From contig NC_013037.1 of NCBI RefSeq assembly GCF_000023125.1, forward strand, positions 5,558,501 through 5,622,500: a stretch of 64,000 nt of DNA, read 5' to 3'. The translations under genes were made by a program, and so were the position numbers. The notes under the pieces were generated by a model. It ran no database searches. It was not told the DNA's origin and saw only the letters and a program-made list of their open reading frames with translations. Every line of letters starts with the position of its first letter. Position 1 is the stretch's first letter. This DNA is from Dyadobacter fermentans DSM 18053 (GTDB taxonomy: Bacteria; Bacteroidota; Bacteroidia; Cytophagales; Spirosomataceae). Of the stretch, positions 1-8,166 are shown one piece after another.

Positions 1-868
1 CTCCCTTACCCCAGGCTTTCAAAGCAATGTTGACAAGCTCTTCAACGGTCAGGTTGTCTTCCGACAGCGGGCCAAAATTCCAGGCATCGGAAAATGTGGT
101 AGGATCATCGATCAGTTTCGTGCCCAGGTGCAGGTAGCCGCCGAGCGGTTCAAGCACGTGCTGCCATGGGCGTACCGATAGCGGATTTCTAACCGACACC
201 GGCTGATCCTGGCGCAATGCACGAATGATATCAGGTATGATCCGGTCTTTTGCCCAATCACCTCCGCCAATAACGTTTCCAGCCCTGGCGCTGGCGATGG
301 CCTTTTGATGCGCGGAATGGCTGTTGATGTTGAAAAATGAATTTCGATAGGAACTGATAATCAGTTCAGCACATGCCTTGCTCGCGCTATACGGGTCATA
401 TCCACCCAGGCGATCATTTTCCCGGTAGGGATATTGCCATTCCTGATTTTCATAAACCTTATCAGTAGTAATGAAAATCCCGGCACAGGGCTTATCAAGG
501 AACCGTATCGCATCGAGCACATTGGCTGTTCCAACTGCATTGACATCGAAGGTTTCTGCGGGTATTTCGTACGACAGCCTGACGAGTGGTTGCGCAGCCA
601 GGTGGAAAACGAAATCGGGAGAGAACGAGATGATTTCATTCTTTAAACGTTCTCTATCGCGAATGTCGGCGATAACCGACTCACACATGTCATCTCCATT
701 GATAACATTGTATAAATCGTATTCATTTTCGGGAGCAAGGGAATATCCTTTTACCTGAGCGCCCAGGGCGTGCAGCCAGGAGAGCATCCAGGCACCTTTG
801 AATCCGGTATGGCCGGTGAGGAATACCTTTTTTCCCTTATAGTATCTTTCGAGATGTTGATAATTCAT
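1..868 (-). CDS. rfbG: CDP-glucose 4,6-dehydratase, partial (3' end outside window)
   Basis: Short-chain-dehydrogenase-type sugar nucleotide enzyme that converts CDP-glucose to CDP-4-keto-6-deoxyglucose, the precursor of 3,6-dideoxyhexoses in O-antigens and capsules. The reading frame starts at ATG 868 and stays open to base 1, so about 289 residues are present and the C-terminus is missing. Visible motifs are the NAD-binding loop TGHTGFKGAW near residue 17, HLAAQPLV, the active-site region TTDKVYEN and the YSASKAC segment carrying the YxxxK pair. It lies 9 bases downstream of the cytidylyltransferase that makes its substrate, and the two are almost surely co-transcribed. Family assignment is strong; the final sugar cannot be told from this window. 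Confidence 0.9.
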   Translation of the reverse strand, partial: MNYQHLERYYKGKKVFLTGHTGFKGAWMLSWLHALGAQVKGYSLAPENEYDLYNVINGDDMCESVIADIRDRERLKNEIISFSPDFVFHLAAQPLVRLSYEIPAETFDVNAVGTANVLDAIRFLDKPCAGIFITTDKVYENQEWQYPYRENDRLGGYDPYSASKACAELIISSYRNSFFNINSHSAHQKAIASARAGNVIGGGDWAKDRIIPDIIRALRQDQPVSVRNPLSVRPWQHVLEPLGGYLHLGTKLIDDPTTFSDAWNFGPLSEDNLTVEELVNIALKAWGKG

Positions 869-877
869 GACCTTCGT

Positions 878-1648
878 TTACCAGTTTTTCCAGGGTGCAT
901 TATTTGAACCCCAAAGATTTTCCAGCTCATGCTTATCACGCAGTGTGTCCATCGGTTTCCAGAAGCCGGTGTGTTTGTATGCCACCATGTGGCCGTCGGC
1001 GGCAATTTGTTCGAGCGGTTCTGCTTCGAATACGGTGCTGTCTCCTGTGATGTAGTTCAGTACTTCCGGCTCACAAACGAAGAAACCACCGTTGATCCAG
1101 GCACCGTCACCTTTTGGCTTTTCTAAAAACGAGTTTACCTGATTCGCCTCGCTGATGTTCAATGCTCCAAAACGACCGGACGGTTGAACTGCGGTTACAG
1201 TCAACAGCTTCTTATTTTGTCGATGGTATTCAATAAGGCCTGAAATATCTACATTACCGACACCGTCCCCGTATGTTAACAGGAATGGTTCGTTGTTGAT
1301 ATATTGCGCTACTCTTTTTACGCGTCCGCCCGTCATGGTTTCATAGCCGGTGTCCACCAACGTCACTTTCCAGGGTTCGGCCTGGGAGTTATGGATCACC
1401 ATTTTATTCTCTATCATATCGAAAGTAACATCCGACTGATGGAGAAAATAGTTGGCAAAGTACTCTTTGATTACATAACCTTTATAGCCGAGGCAGATTA
1501 CAAAATCGTTGAACCCGTGTGCTGCATAGATTTTCATGATGTGCCAGAGAATGGGTTTTCCCCCAATCTCTACCATCGGCTTGGGCCTTGAAACAGTTTC
1601 TTCTGATAATCTGGTCCCGAGACCACCCGCAAGTAAGACAACCTTCAT
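878..1648 (-). CDS. rfbF: Glucose-1-phosphate cytidylyltransferase
   Basis: Makes CDP-glucose from glucose-1-phosphate and CTP. The 256-residue protein has the usual family length and begins with the nucleotidyltransferase signature LAGGLGTRLSEET, followed by RPKPMVEIGGKPILWHIM, both typical of RfbF. Later motifs include LTYGDGVGNVD (metal-binding Asp region) and NGGFFVCEPEVL. The ATG at 1648 is the only sensible start. The gene sits between a Wzz-like gene 58 bases upstream and CDP-glucose 4,6-dehydratase 9 bases downstream, which places it in a surface polysaccharide operon. Function is as sure as sequence motifs allow. Confidence 0.95.
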   Translation of the reverse strand: MKVVLLAGGLGTRLSEETVSRPKPMVEIGGKPILWHIMKIYAAHGFNDFVICLGYKGYVIKEYFANYFLHQSDVTFDMIENKMVIHNSQAEPWKVTLVDTGYETMTGGRVKRVAQYINNEPFLLTYGDGVGNVDISGLIEYHRQNKKLLTVTAVQPSGRFGALNISEANQVNSFLEKPKGDGAWINGGFFVCEPEVLNYITGDSTVFEAEPLEQIAADGHMVAYKHTGFWKPMDTLRDKHELENLWGSNNAPWKNW

Positions 1649-1706
1649 AGATTAATATTGAGCGTTAGTGTGAAATGAAAATATGAACTGGATTAATGAC
1701 GGTAGG

Positions 1707-2774
1707 TCAGTCCTTCATTAATATTAGATGAAATTTCTCTCTGATAATGGCGATGTAAAGCAAAGCGGCAAACACACCGAGTCCGCCAAAAATTATTGCA
1801 AATATTAACCTTCTTGGGCTGCTCGTATTGAGAGGGACCTTTGTAGTTTCCAACACTTTGAAAACCGGTTTTTCCTCTTTCACTTTTATCCGCATTTGTT
1901 CCTGTTTAAATACGAGATCGGAATAAATGGATTGTGCTAATGTGTATTCTGCTTGCAGCCTTTGTTCTTCTATTCTCGCCACATTGAGAAATGGATTGCG
2001 GTTTTTATCCCGGTAACTTTGTAATGCATATTCGGCATTCTTAAGACGTTTTTTCGCTTCCTCGGTGCGGTTTGTCAAAAAATCCAGCTGCTGATTCAAT
2101 TTGGCAGTCCTGACATCCTCCACATAGTCTACCAGATAGGTTTTTGCGTCTTCCACCAGGATCGCTGCCAAAACCGGGTCGGTCAGTTCCGATTCGATGG
2201 AGATCAGGTTATTCTTTTGCTCAATCGACGCCGATACCATCCCTTTTGCTCCGGAAATCAAACCGTTCTCCTCCCTGGAATAATAGGAAACGCCGCTTCC
2301 TTTGAGATCGAGCTTAGGCCCGCCAGGTTCATTAGTCGGTTTACTGAAAGAGAAAAATGACCGAATCCTTGCGAGCAAACTTAGTGGGGCAGGTTTGGAC
2401 AAATATTCTTTAAGTGTAGGATATTTTTGGCCGGATTGAGTGACGACTGGCTGCTTCAATAGGTATTCACCGAAAGACGTACTTTCCAGCACCGTAGGAT
2501 AAAGATCAGGGGTAAGGTTTCCCGGACCATCAGCATTGTTGTTTACTGCCAGACTAAAAAACGACGACCGGGAGGAACTGTACTCCGGCAGTAAAACGGT
2601 TTTTGCAGTATACTTTTTTGTTTGCGTATAACTCAACAGATAACCTAAAACTGCGGCCACTGCCCCAGCAATAGCTATAAATAAAATATACTTGCGAAAG
2701 AAGGCGATGACATCAGTCAAGTGTATTTCAAATGCCGGCTCGTACTGTTCTCCCGTTTCAATTTTCTGAGACAT
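1707..2774 (-). CDS. Wzz/chain-length determinant-type polysaccharide co-polymerase
   Basis: Inner-membrane protein of 355 residues with two membrane segments, one near residues 32-50 and one near 327-346, enclosing a long periplasmic part. That is the topology of Wzz/GumC polysaccharide co-polymerases, which set chain length and couple synthesis to export. The periplasmic part is rich in charged heptads between about residues 215 and 305 (for example LNQQLDFLTNRTEEAKKRL), as expected for the coiled-coil hairpin. The end segment ETTKVPLNTSSPRRLIFAI carries the Pro-rich motif before the second membrane helix that marks the family. There is no tyrosine-kinase domain. It follows the SLBB export gene by 28 bases. 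Confidence 0.85.
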   Translation of the reverse strand: MSQKIETGEQYEPAFEIHLTDVIAFFRKYILFIAIAGAVAAVLGYLLSYTQTKKYTAKTVLLPEYSSSRSSFFSLAVNNNADGPGNLTPDLYPTVLESTSFGEYLLKQPVVTQSGQKYPTLKEYLSKPAPLSLLARIRSFFSFSKPTNEPGGPKLDLKGSGVSYYSREENGLISGAKGMVSASIEQKNNLISIESELTDPVLAAILVEDAKTYLVDYVEDVRTAKLNQQLDFLTNRTEEAKKRLKNAEYALQSYRDKNRNPFLNVARIEEQRLQAEYTLAQSIYSDLVFKQEQMRIKVKEEKPVFKVLETTKVPLNTSSPRRLIFAIIFGGLGVFAALLYIAIIREKFHLILMKD

Positions 2775-2802
2775 AGTGTTACTGTGTAAAGCTAGCTGAT
2801 AG

Positions 2803-5193
2803 TTAGAGGAATCGAATCGCGGTAATTGCCAACGTGCTGATCAACGAAATGATAGCAATCCTTTCACCAGGGCTCATTTGGCGATCAGGCCTTTCCACTT
2901 TCATTGGAATTGTAATCACAGATCCCGGTTCTACTTTCGGATAAGAGCGGAAAAACAGCAATCGCGTGGTGCGGTAAGTCCTCCCGTTTGGATAAGAGAC
3001 ATAAGTGCGACTTTTTCTTGCTCTTTCGGTAAACCCTCCTGCCTGGGAAATATATTCTTTGAAAGTGAAGTTTTTGTCGAAGTTGACGAGCGACGGGTTA
3101 TAAACACCGCCCTGAATCCGGATGGTTTCGGACCTTTTGGGGATTACAAGTGTGTCCCCGTCGGCCAGAAGCAGATTGGCAGGGATCGAAGGCTTGTCGA
3201 CAATGGCTTGGAGATCCAGGGCAACCAGTTCCTGGTTCCTGTAAAATTTAGCTCCTTTTAGATAACCCTCCTTTTTTATTCCTCCAACTTTCGGGAACAA
3301 ATCGGATATTTTCTCGAAGTTGTTTCTGATCGTGTACGTACCTGGATACAATACCTCTCCAACTACCGTAACTGTTTTCTGAGCTTCATATCTCGGAGAC
3401 TTTCTTACCAGAACAATGTCATACGGCAGAAGTTTGAATTTCTGGTCATTTTCATTCAGAACAAGATTATCCGCCACATCCAATGTGAAAATCCGCACGT
3501 TCTGATTTTCAGGTAAGCCAGTTGTATCATTTTTAACACGGCGGGAAACCTCAATGCGATAGGGAACCCCTCCTTCGGTGTAGCCACCAGCCTGGAATAT
3601 GAGGTCAGCAATCGTGATATCTTTATAGTAGTAGTAAGCCCCGGGATTAATTACCGAGCCGCCTATGGAAAGATAAGTGAACTCACGTAGATCCTCGACC
3701 GATTTAATGGTCAGAATGTCTCCCGGTTGAAGTTGAATATCGGGGATTTCTCCGTTCAAAAGTTTCCTGAGATCGATGGCAACAAGGCCCGTTTGAGTGT
3801 CACCGCTTGCTCTTTCCAGGAGGGCACGGTTCAAAAAGGCTCTTGGCCCCGTTCCCTGGGAAATGGTGATAAGGTCTTTGACTGTCTTGGTCCTTTCGTC
3901 GAGCGGATAAATGCCCGGGCGGGTGACCGCTCCTCTTATCTCTACCTGGTTCACCACCACTTCGAGAATCCTTTTTACTTCATAAATATCGCCATTTCGA
4001 GGCTGAAAGGTCGCTACCTGCGAAGAATCAATAGAGCCGATGACAAAATTATTGCCTGTATTGCGCTGGTATTGTATAAGGTCGGTAAATGCTTCCGGCG
4101 TATAGCCCCCTGCGTAACGAAGAACATCTTTTAACGTCTCGCCAGGCTTGGCTTCAAAGATTCCTGTCTTTTTGACTGCACCATTCAGCTCTAATTTAGT
4201 TTCATAAGGGCGGATCAAAATAATGTCCTGGTCTTGCAGCGCAATGTTGTCTTGCAGATCTGCATCTACCAGAAATCGGTACAAGTCAATTTTCTTGACC
4301 AGTTTATTGTTCCTGATGACTTCAATATTGCGATACGATCCATTAATTCCAGGACCTCCGGAGACATATAATGCATTAAAAGCAGTCGATAAAGAAGAAA
4401 CCGTGTAAGTTCCAGGCCGGACAGCTTCCCCAACCACCATCACACGAATGCTTCGCACATTGCCTAGCGTGATGGTCGAATATGTCCCGGAGCCGGGCCT
4501 GTTCAAAGTTGAATAAGCTTGTCTTAACCGATTTACAATCCGCTCGCTAGCCTGTTCGATGGTAAGTCCGTTGATATAAACGGGAGCCAGGTTAAGCATC
4601 TTTACGGTTCCTTCGGGACTAACTTTCATCCGGAAATTGTCGACGGAATTTCCGTAAATATCCACAACGAGCTCGTCGTCCGGTCCAAGAACGTAGTTCT
4701 TGGGAGTAGGTATCCGAAGATTCGGCTCGAAAGTCACGGTGGACCGTCCGAAAAACGACGATCCAAATGTCCGGCTCAAAATGCGGGATCTGGCATTTCT
4801 GGATGCCGTCGAATCCTTGTCGTTATTGGTCTCTTCGTCCAGCTCGTCCTGGTCGTCCTGTTCGCGGGTTTCGTCCAGTGCATCGCGGTTAGGGTCCCTT
4901 TTTGTATTGTCCTGTGAAGTTTGCTGCAAACGCCTGCGAATGGTTGAAATATCGTCGAGCGTATATCCTTTTTGCAACGCAGCCTTCTCAATATCCATAT
5001 CTGACATCCCGGCGCTTTTTGCCTGGTTGTAGAATTCAACGGCCTGATTCGTGTTTACTGGGGCTGTTCCCGGGGATTGGGTGGGAGCCGTAGCAGGTGC
5101 AGTGTTTTGGGTGAAGCCTTGAAAACTGAATAAGATAAGAAACACAAAGTATATAGCAACAATGTATTGTCTGGTCATAGATGGATAATGCAT
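2803..5193 (-). CDS. SLBB-domain polysaccharide export protein (Wza-like)
   Basis: Outer-membrane/periplasmic polysaccharide export protein of 796 residues. A hydrophobic N-terminal signal (residues 10-28) precedes a Pro/Thr-rich linker and an acidic DE/QDD stretch. The poly-export domain starts near residue 165 (NYVLGPDDELVVDIYG), followed by several SLBB repeats recognisable from recurring VxGxVxxPGxY units such as VVGEAVRPGTYTV, EIRGAVTRPGIYPL and VVGEVLYPGTYTI. A C-terminal hydrophobic segment (near residues 778-795) may anchor it. Wza itself is about 380 residues; this long multi-SLBB form is usual in Bacteroidota. ATG 5193 is taken, but ATG 5178 gives an equally good signal peptide. First gene of the polysaccharide operon. 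Confidence 0.88.
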   Translation of the reverse strand: MHYPSMTRQYIVAIYFVFLILFSFQGFTQNTAPATAPTQSPGTAPVNTNQAVEFYNQAKSAGMSDMDIEKAALQKGYTLDDISTIRRRLQQTSQDNTKRDPNRDALDETREQDDQDELDEETNNDKDSTASRNARSRILSRTFGSSFFGRSTVTFEPNLRIPTPKNYVLGPDDELVVDIYGNSVDNFRMKVSPEGTVKMLNLAPVYINGLTIEQASERIVNRLRQAYSTLNRPGSGTYSTITLGNVRSIRVMVVGEAVRPGTYTVSSLSTAFNALYVSGGPGINGSYRNIEVIRNNKLVKKIDLYRFLVDADLQDNIALQDQDIILIRPYETKLELNGAVKKTGIFEAKPGETLKDVLRYAGGYTPEAFTDLIQYQRNTGNNFVIGSIDSSQVATFQPRNGDIYEVKRILEVVVNQVEIRGAVTRPGIYPLDERTKTVKDLITISQGTGPRAFLNRALLERASGDTQTGLVAIDLRKLLNGEIPDIQLQPGDILTIKSVEDLREFTYLSIGGSVINPGAYYYYKDITIADLIFQAGGYTEGGVPYRIEVSRRVKNDTTGLPENQNVRIFTLDVADNLVLNENDQKFKLLPYDIVLVRKSPRYEAQKTVTVVGEVLYPGTYTIRNNFEKISDLFPKVGGIKKEGYLKGAKFYRNQELVALDLQAIVDKPSIPANLLLADGDTLVIPKRSETIRIQGGVYNPSLVNFDKNFTFKEYISQAGGFTERARKSRTYVSYPNGRTYRTTRLLFFRSYPKVEPGSVITIPMKVERPDRQMSPGERIAIISLISTLAITAIRFL

Positions 5194-5257
5194 GCAGTGT
5201 ATTTATATAAGGCTTAAATTTTCACGAATGTCAATCTAACAAATTCCCAATATGTGG

Positions 5258-5265
5258 CAAAGCTA
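5258..5265 (-). promoter_or_regulatory. Candidate -7 element of the polysaccharide operon
   Basis: On the minus strand this reads TAGCTTTG, a full match to the Bacteroidota -7 consensus TAnnTTTG, 65 bases before the SLBB gene start. A TTTG lies further upstream but only 13 bases away, closer than the usual -33 spacing, so the -33 box is uncertain. Expected start of transcription is near 5251. Confidence 0.45.
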
Positions 5266-5307
5266 CAAAAACTTCGAACAAATCAGGCTTATCGTCTCCG
5301 ATCAGGA

Positions 5308-7077
5308 TTATTGAGCGGTTTCTGCCACTTTTATCGCCAGCTCCTTCAACTGTGCATCCGAAATCGCCGAAGGTGAATCGATCATTACATCGCGGCCGGA
5401 ATTGTTTTTAGGGAATGCGATGAAGTCGCGGATCGAGTCGGCGCCGCCGAAAATCGAGCAGAGACGGTCGAAACCGAAGGCGATGCCGGCGTGCGGTGGT
5501 GCGCCGAATTCAAATGCATTCATCAGGAAGCCGAATTGCTCCTGCGCCTCTTCCGCCGAGAATCCAAGGATTTCGAACATCTTACGTTGAAGTTCCTTTT
5601 CGAAAATCCGTACAGAACCGCCGCCCACTTCAACGCCGTTGATGACCATATCGTATGCATTGGCACGCACCTGACCAAGATTTTTGTCGAGCAAGTCCAC
5701 GTCTTCCGGTTTCGGGCTGGTGAACGGGTGGTGCATCGCGAACCAGCGGTTTTCTTCTTCACCAAACTCCAATAGCGGGAAGTCGATCACCCATAATGCA
5801 CGGTATTCATCGGGATTGCGAAGTCCCAGGCGTGAGCCTATTTCGAGGCGAAGTTCGTTGAGTTGCTTACGTGTTTTGTCGCCTTGTCCCGAAAGGATCA
5901 GCAGCAGGTCGCCCGGCTTGGCATCAAACGCCTCCACCCATTTTTTAAGCTCTTCTTCGGAGTAAAATTTGTCTACGGACGACTTGATTGAACCATCGGC
6001 ATTGTAACGAACGTATACCAAACCTTTCGCACCAATTTGCGGGCGTTTGATCCAGTCGGTCAGTTCATCAACTTGCTTTCTCGTGTAACCCGCGCAGCCG
6101 GAGGCATTGATACCCACCACCAGGCCGGCATCGTCGAATACGCCGAAGCCTTTGCCGGAAGTGAGGTCGCGGTCGTCGCCTTTCAGCTCCACGAATTGCA
6201 TTTCGAAACGGGTATCGGGTTTATCGGAACCGTAGAGGCGCATTGCATCGGCGTACGTCACACGCGGCACTTCCGGCAGGTCTATACCTTTTACTTTGGA
6301 GAAGAGCTCGCGGATCATGCCTTCGAAGGTGTTGAGCACGTCTTCCTGCGTCACAAACGACATTTCACAGTCGATTTGGGTGAATTCAGGCTGGCGGTCG
6401 GCGCGCAGGTCCTCGTCGCGGAAGCATTTCACGATCTGGTAGTAACGGTCGAAGCCGGCCACCATCAGCAATTGTTTGAATGTTTGCGGGGATTGCGGCA
6501 ATGCGTAAAACTCGCCCGGGTTCATACGGCTCGGTACCACGAAATCGCGGGCGCCTTCCGGCGTGGATTTGATAAGTACCGGCGTTTCTACTTCTATGAA
6601 ATTCAGGTTATCGAGGTAAGCGCGGGTGTAACGCGCCACCTGATGACGTAATTGCAGATTTTTGCGTACCACATTCCGGCGAAGGTCGAGGTAGCGGTAT
6701 TTCATGCGGATGTCGTCGCCGCCGTCGGTCTCGTCTTCGATCAGGAACGGAGGCAGTTTCGCAGGGTTGAGAATGGTGAGTTCCGCCACGCGGATCTCGA
6801 TGTCGCCGGTTGCGATTTTGTCGTTTTTGGCCAGTCGCTCGATAACCGCACCTTTGGCGGAAATGACGAATTCGCGGCCCAGCGAACGGGCAGTTTCCAA
6901 CACATTTGCAGGGGTTTTGCCTTCTTCGAAAAGCAGCTGGGTGATGCCGTAACGGTCACGCAGGTCGAGCCAGATCATGCCTCCCTTGTCGCGGACGCGC
7001 TGAACCCAACCACATAATACAACGTCTTGATTTACATGTCCTAAGCTTAATTCCCCGCAGGTATGTGTACGTAACAT
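5308..7077 (-). CDS. aspS: Aspartate--tRNA ligase
   Basis: Charges tRNA-Asp with aspartate in the cytoplasm. At 589 residues it matches bacterial AspRS, which carries an extra GAD insertion domain compared with archaeal forms. Seen in order: an OB-fold anticodon-binding domain ([19 protein letters not shown] onward), class II motif 1 around residues 135-160, motif 2 ([20 protein letters not shown]), the GAD domain in the middle, and motif 3 ([11 protein letters not shown]). ATG 7077 is preceded by a good -7 promoter element. Single-gene transcript; it diverges from the beta-propeller lipoprotein gene. Essential housekeeping gene. Confidence 0.98.
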   Translation of the reverse strand: MLRTHTCGELSLGHVNQDVVLCGWVQRVRDKGGMIWLDLRDRYGITQLLFEEGKTPANVLETARSLGREFVISAKGAVIERLAKNDKIATGDIEIRVAELTILNPAKLPPFLIEDETDGGDDIRMKYRYLDLRRNVVRKNLQLRHQVARYTRAYLDNLNFIEVETPVLIKSTPEGARDFVVPSRMNPGEFYALPQSPQTFKQLLMVAGFDRYYQIVKCFRDEDLRADRQPEFTQIDCEMSFVTQEDVLNTFEGMIRELFSKVKGIDLPEVPRVTYADAMRLYGSDKPDTRFEMQFVELKGDDRDLTSGKGFGVFDDAGLVVGINASGCAGYTRKQVDELTDWIKRPQIGAKGLVYVRYNADGSIKSSVDKFYSEEELKKWVEAFDAKPGDLLLILSGQGDKTRKQLNELRLEIGSRLGLRNPDEYRALWVIDFPLLEFGEEENRWFAMHHPFTSPKPEDVDLLDKNLGQVRANAYDMVINGVEVGGGSVRIFEKELQRKMFEILGFSAEEAQEQFGFLMNAFEFGAPPHAGIAFGFDRLCSIFGGADSIRDFIAFPKNNSGRDVMIDSPSAISDAQLKELAIKVAETAQ

Positions 7078-7126
7078 ATAACTTTTTTAATACTGAGATA
7101 ATGAAAGTCGCTGATAATAAATGCGG

Positions 7127-7134
7127 CAAAAGTA
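7127..7134 (-). promoter_or_regulatory. Candidate aspS promoter -7 element
   Basis: The minus strand reads TACTTTTG followed by CCGCA, a full TAnnTTTG match in the context most common for Bacteroidota promoters. A start near 7120 would give a leader of about 43 bases. A TTTG 11 bases upstream is too close to be a normal -33 box. Confidence 0.5.
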
Positions 7135-7169
7135 CGTATTTTTAGCAAATCTAACATGAAGTGTTTTTT

Positions 7170-8093
7170 ATGAAAATATATGACCGCGCAGGCGGACGGG
7201 CAAGGCTGATCCTTTCTTCACTGATTTTCTGCGTAACCTTTTCATGCGGAGATCCCGAGCCGTCGCCGGGTGGGGGAGGGCTTTCGGACCAGTTCGAAAC
7301 CGCTCCCGAACAGTCGCCGATCACTCCGGGCATCATCGACGAAGCATCCGGCCTGGCCGCGAGCGCAACAATGCCGGGTTACCTCTGGACAATACAGGAT
7401 TCGGGCCAGCCCAACTCGCTTTACCTCATCAGCAGGGATGGAAAAACGATCAAGGAATATAACTTGCCGGGGAGCAACAACCGCGATTGGGAGGAAGTAG
7501 CGATCGGCCCCGGCCCTGAGAATGGCGTTTCCTACGCCTACATCGCGGATATCGGCAATAATAACCAGCCGATAGCTCCCACCAACACCATTTACCGCAT
7601 TCCCGAAATCTCCGGAGCTGACGGCTCGTTTAGCCAGAATGCATTGCAAAAGATCACATTCAGCTATCCCGACGGCCCCCGCGATGCCGAGGCGCTGATC
7701 GTAGACCCGCAAACGAGAGATATTTTTGTGTTATCGAAAGAAATGACGGGCACCAATATCTACCGCCTGGGCTATCCGCAATCGATCACCGACGTGAGCG
7801 TGGCCGAAAAAGTGGGATCAGTACCCGGCGTGCTGCTCACCACTGCCAGCAGCATTTCCAAAGACGGCAGCGAAATCCTCGTACGCAGCTATCTGGGCGT
7901 TTATTATTGGAGAAGGAACAATGGCGAAAGCGTAACCCAGGCACTCACCCGGTCGCCCAACAAAACCTTGACGGTCGCTGCCGAACCGCAGGGAGAGGCA
8001 ATCTGTTTCGAGCATGACAACAAAGGCTTTTACACTTTGAGTGAAAAAGGGAATGCCGCGAGTGTGTCACTTAATTTTTACAAAAGAAAATAA
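7170..8093 (+). CDS. Beta-propeller lipoprotein of unknown function
   Basis: Predicted 307-residue lipoprotein. An in-frame GTG lies at 7161, but ATG 7170 gives a proper type II signal peptide with a lipobox ending at Cys26 (CVTFSC). The mature part starts with a Pro/Gly-rich spacer and then shows blade-like repeats typical of SdiA-regulated/esterase-like beta-propellers: DEASGLAAS, GYLWTIQDSG, RDWEEVAIGPG, AYIADIGNNN, DAEALIVDPQTRDIFVLSKE and GEAICFEHDNKGFYTLSE. Such proteins bind metal or small ligands in the periplasm or at the cell surface, but the substrate is not known. A prolyl oligopeptidase gene follows 73 bases later; no functional link is evident. Confidence 0.75.
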   Translation: MKIYDRAGGRARLILSSLIFCVTFSCGDPEPSPGGGGLSDQFETAPEQSPITPGIIDEASGLAASATMPGYLWTIQDSGQPNSLYLISRDGKTIKEYNLPGSNNRDWEEVAIGPGPENGVSYAYIADIGNNNQPIAPTNTIYRIPEISGADGSFSQNALQKITFSYPDGPRDAEALIVDPQTRDIFVLSKEMTGTNIYRLGYPQSITDVSVAEKVGSVPGVLLTTASSISKDGSEILVRSYLGVYYWRRNNGESVTQALTRSPNKTLTVAAEPQGEAICFEHDNKGFYTLSEKGNAASVSLNFYKRK

Positions 8094-8111
8094 TTGCAGC
8101 TACATGTCATA

Positions 8112-8157
8112 GGCCGCTTCCGGTTCGCCGGAAATTAAGATTTGTCGTAAAGCGGCC
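8112..8157 (+). promoter_or_regulatory. Structured leader before the prolyl oligopeptidase gene
   Basis: Arms GGCCGC (8112-8117) and GCGGCC (8152-8157) enclose a second hairpin TTCCGG-TTCG-CCGGAA (8118-8133). The outer arm ends 9 bases before ATG 8167, so folding would sit at the ribosome-binding region. It may also act as a terminator-like element for the upstream lipoprotein gene, but there is no long T-run. Confidence 0.4.
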
Positions 8158-8166
8158 GTGTTTTAT

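Noticed and set aside
6037..6651. 204-residue open frame on the plus strand inside aspS
   Set aside because: Antisense to a highly conserved gene; composition follows the codon bias of aspS and no family motif is seen.
7161..8166. GTG starts at 7161 and 8158
   Set aside because: In both cases an ATG three codons later gives a better signal peptide or spacing, so the GTG codons are not used as starts.
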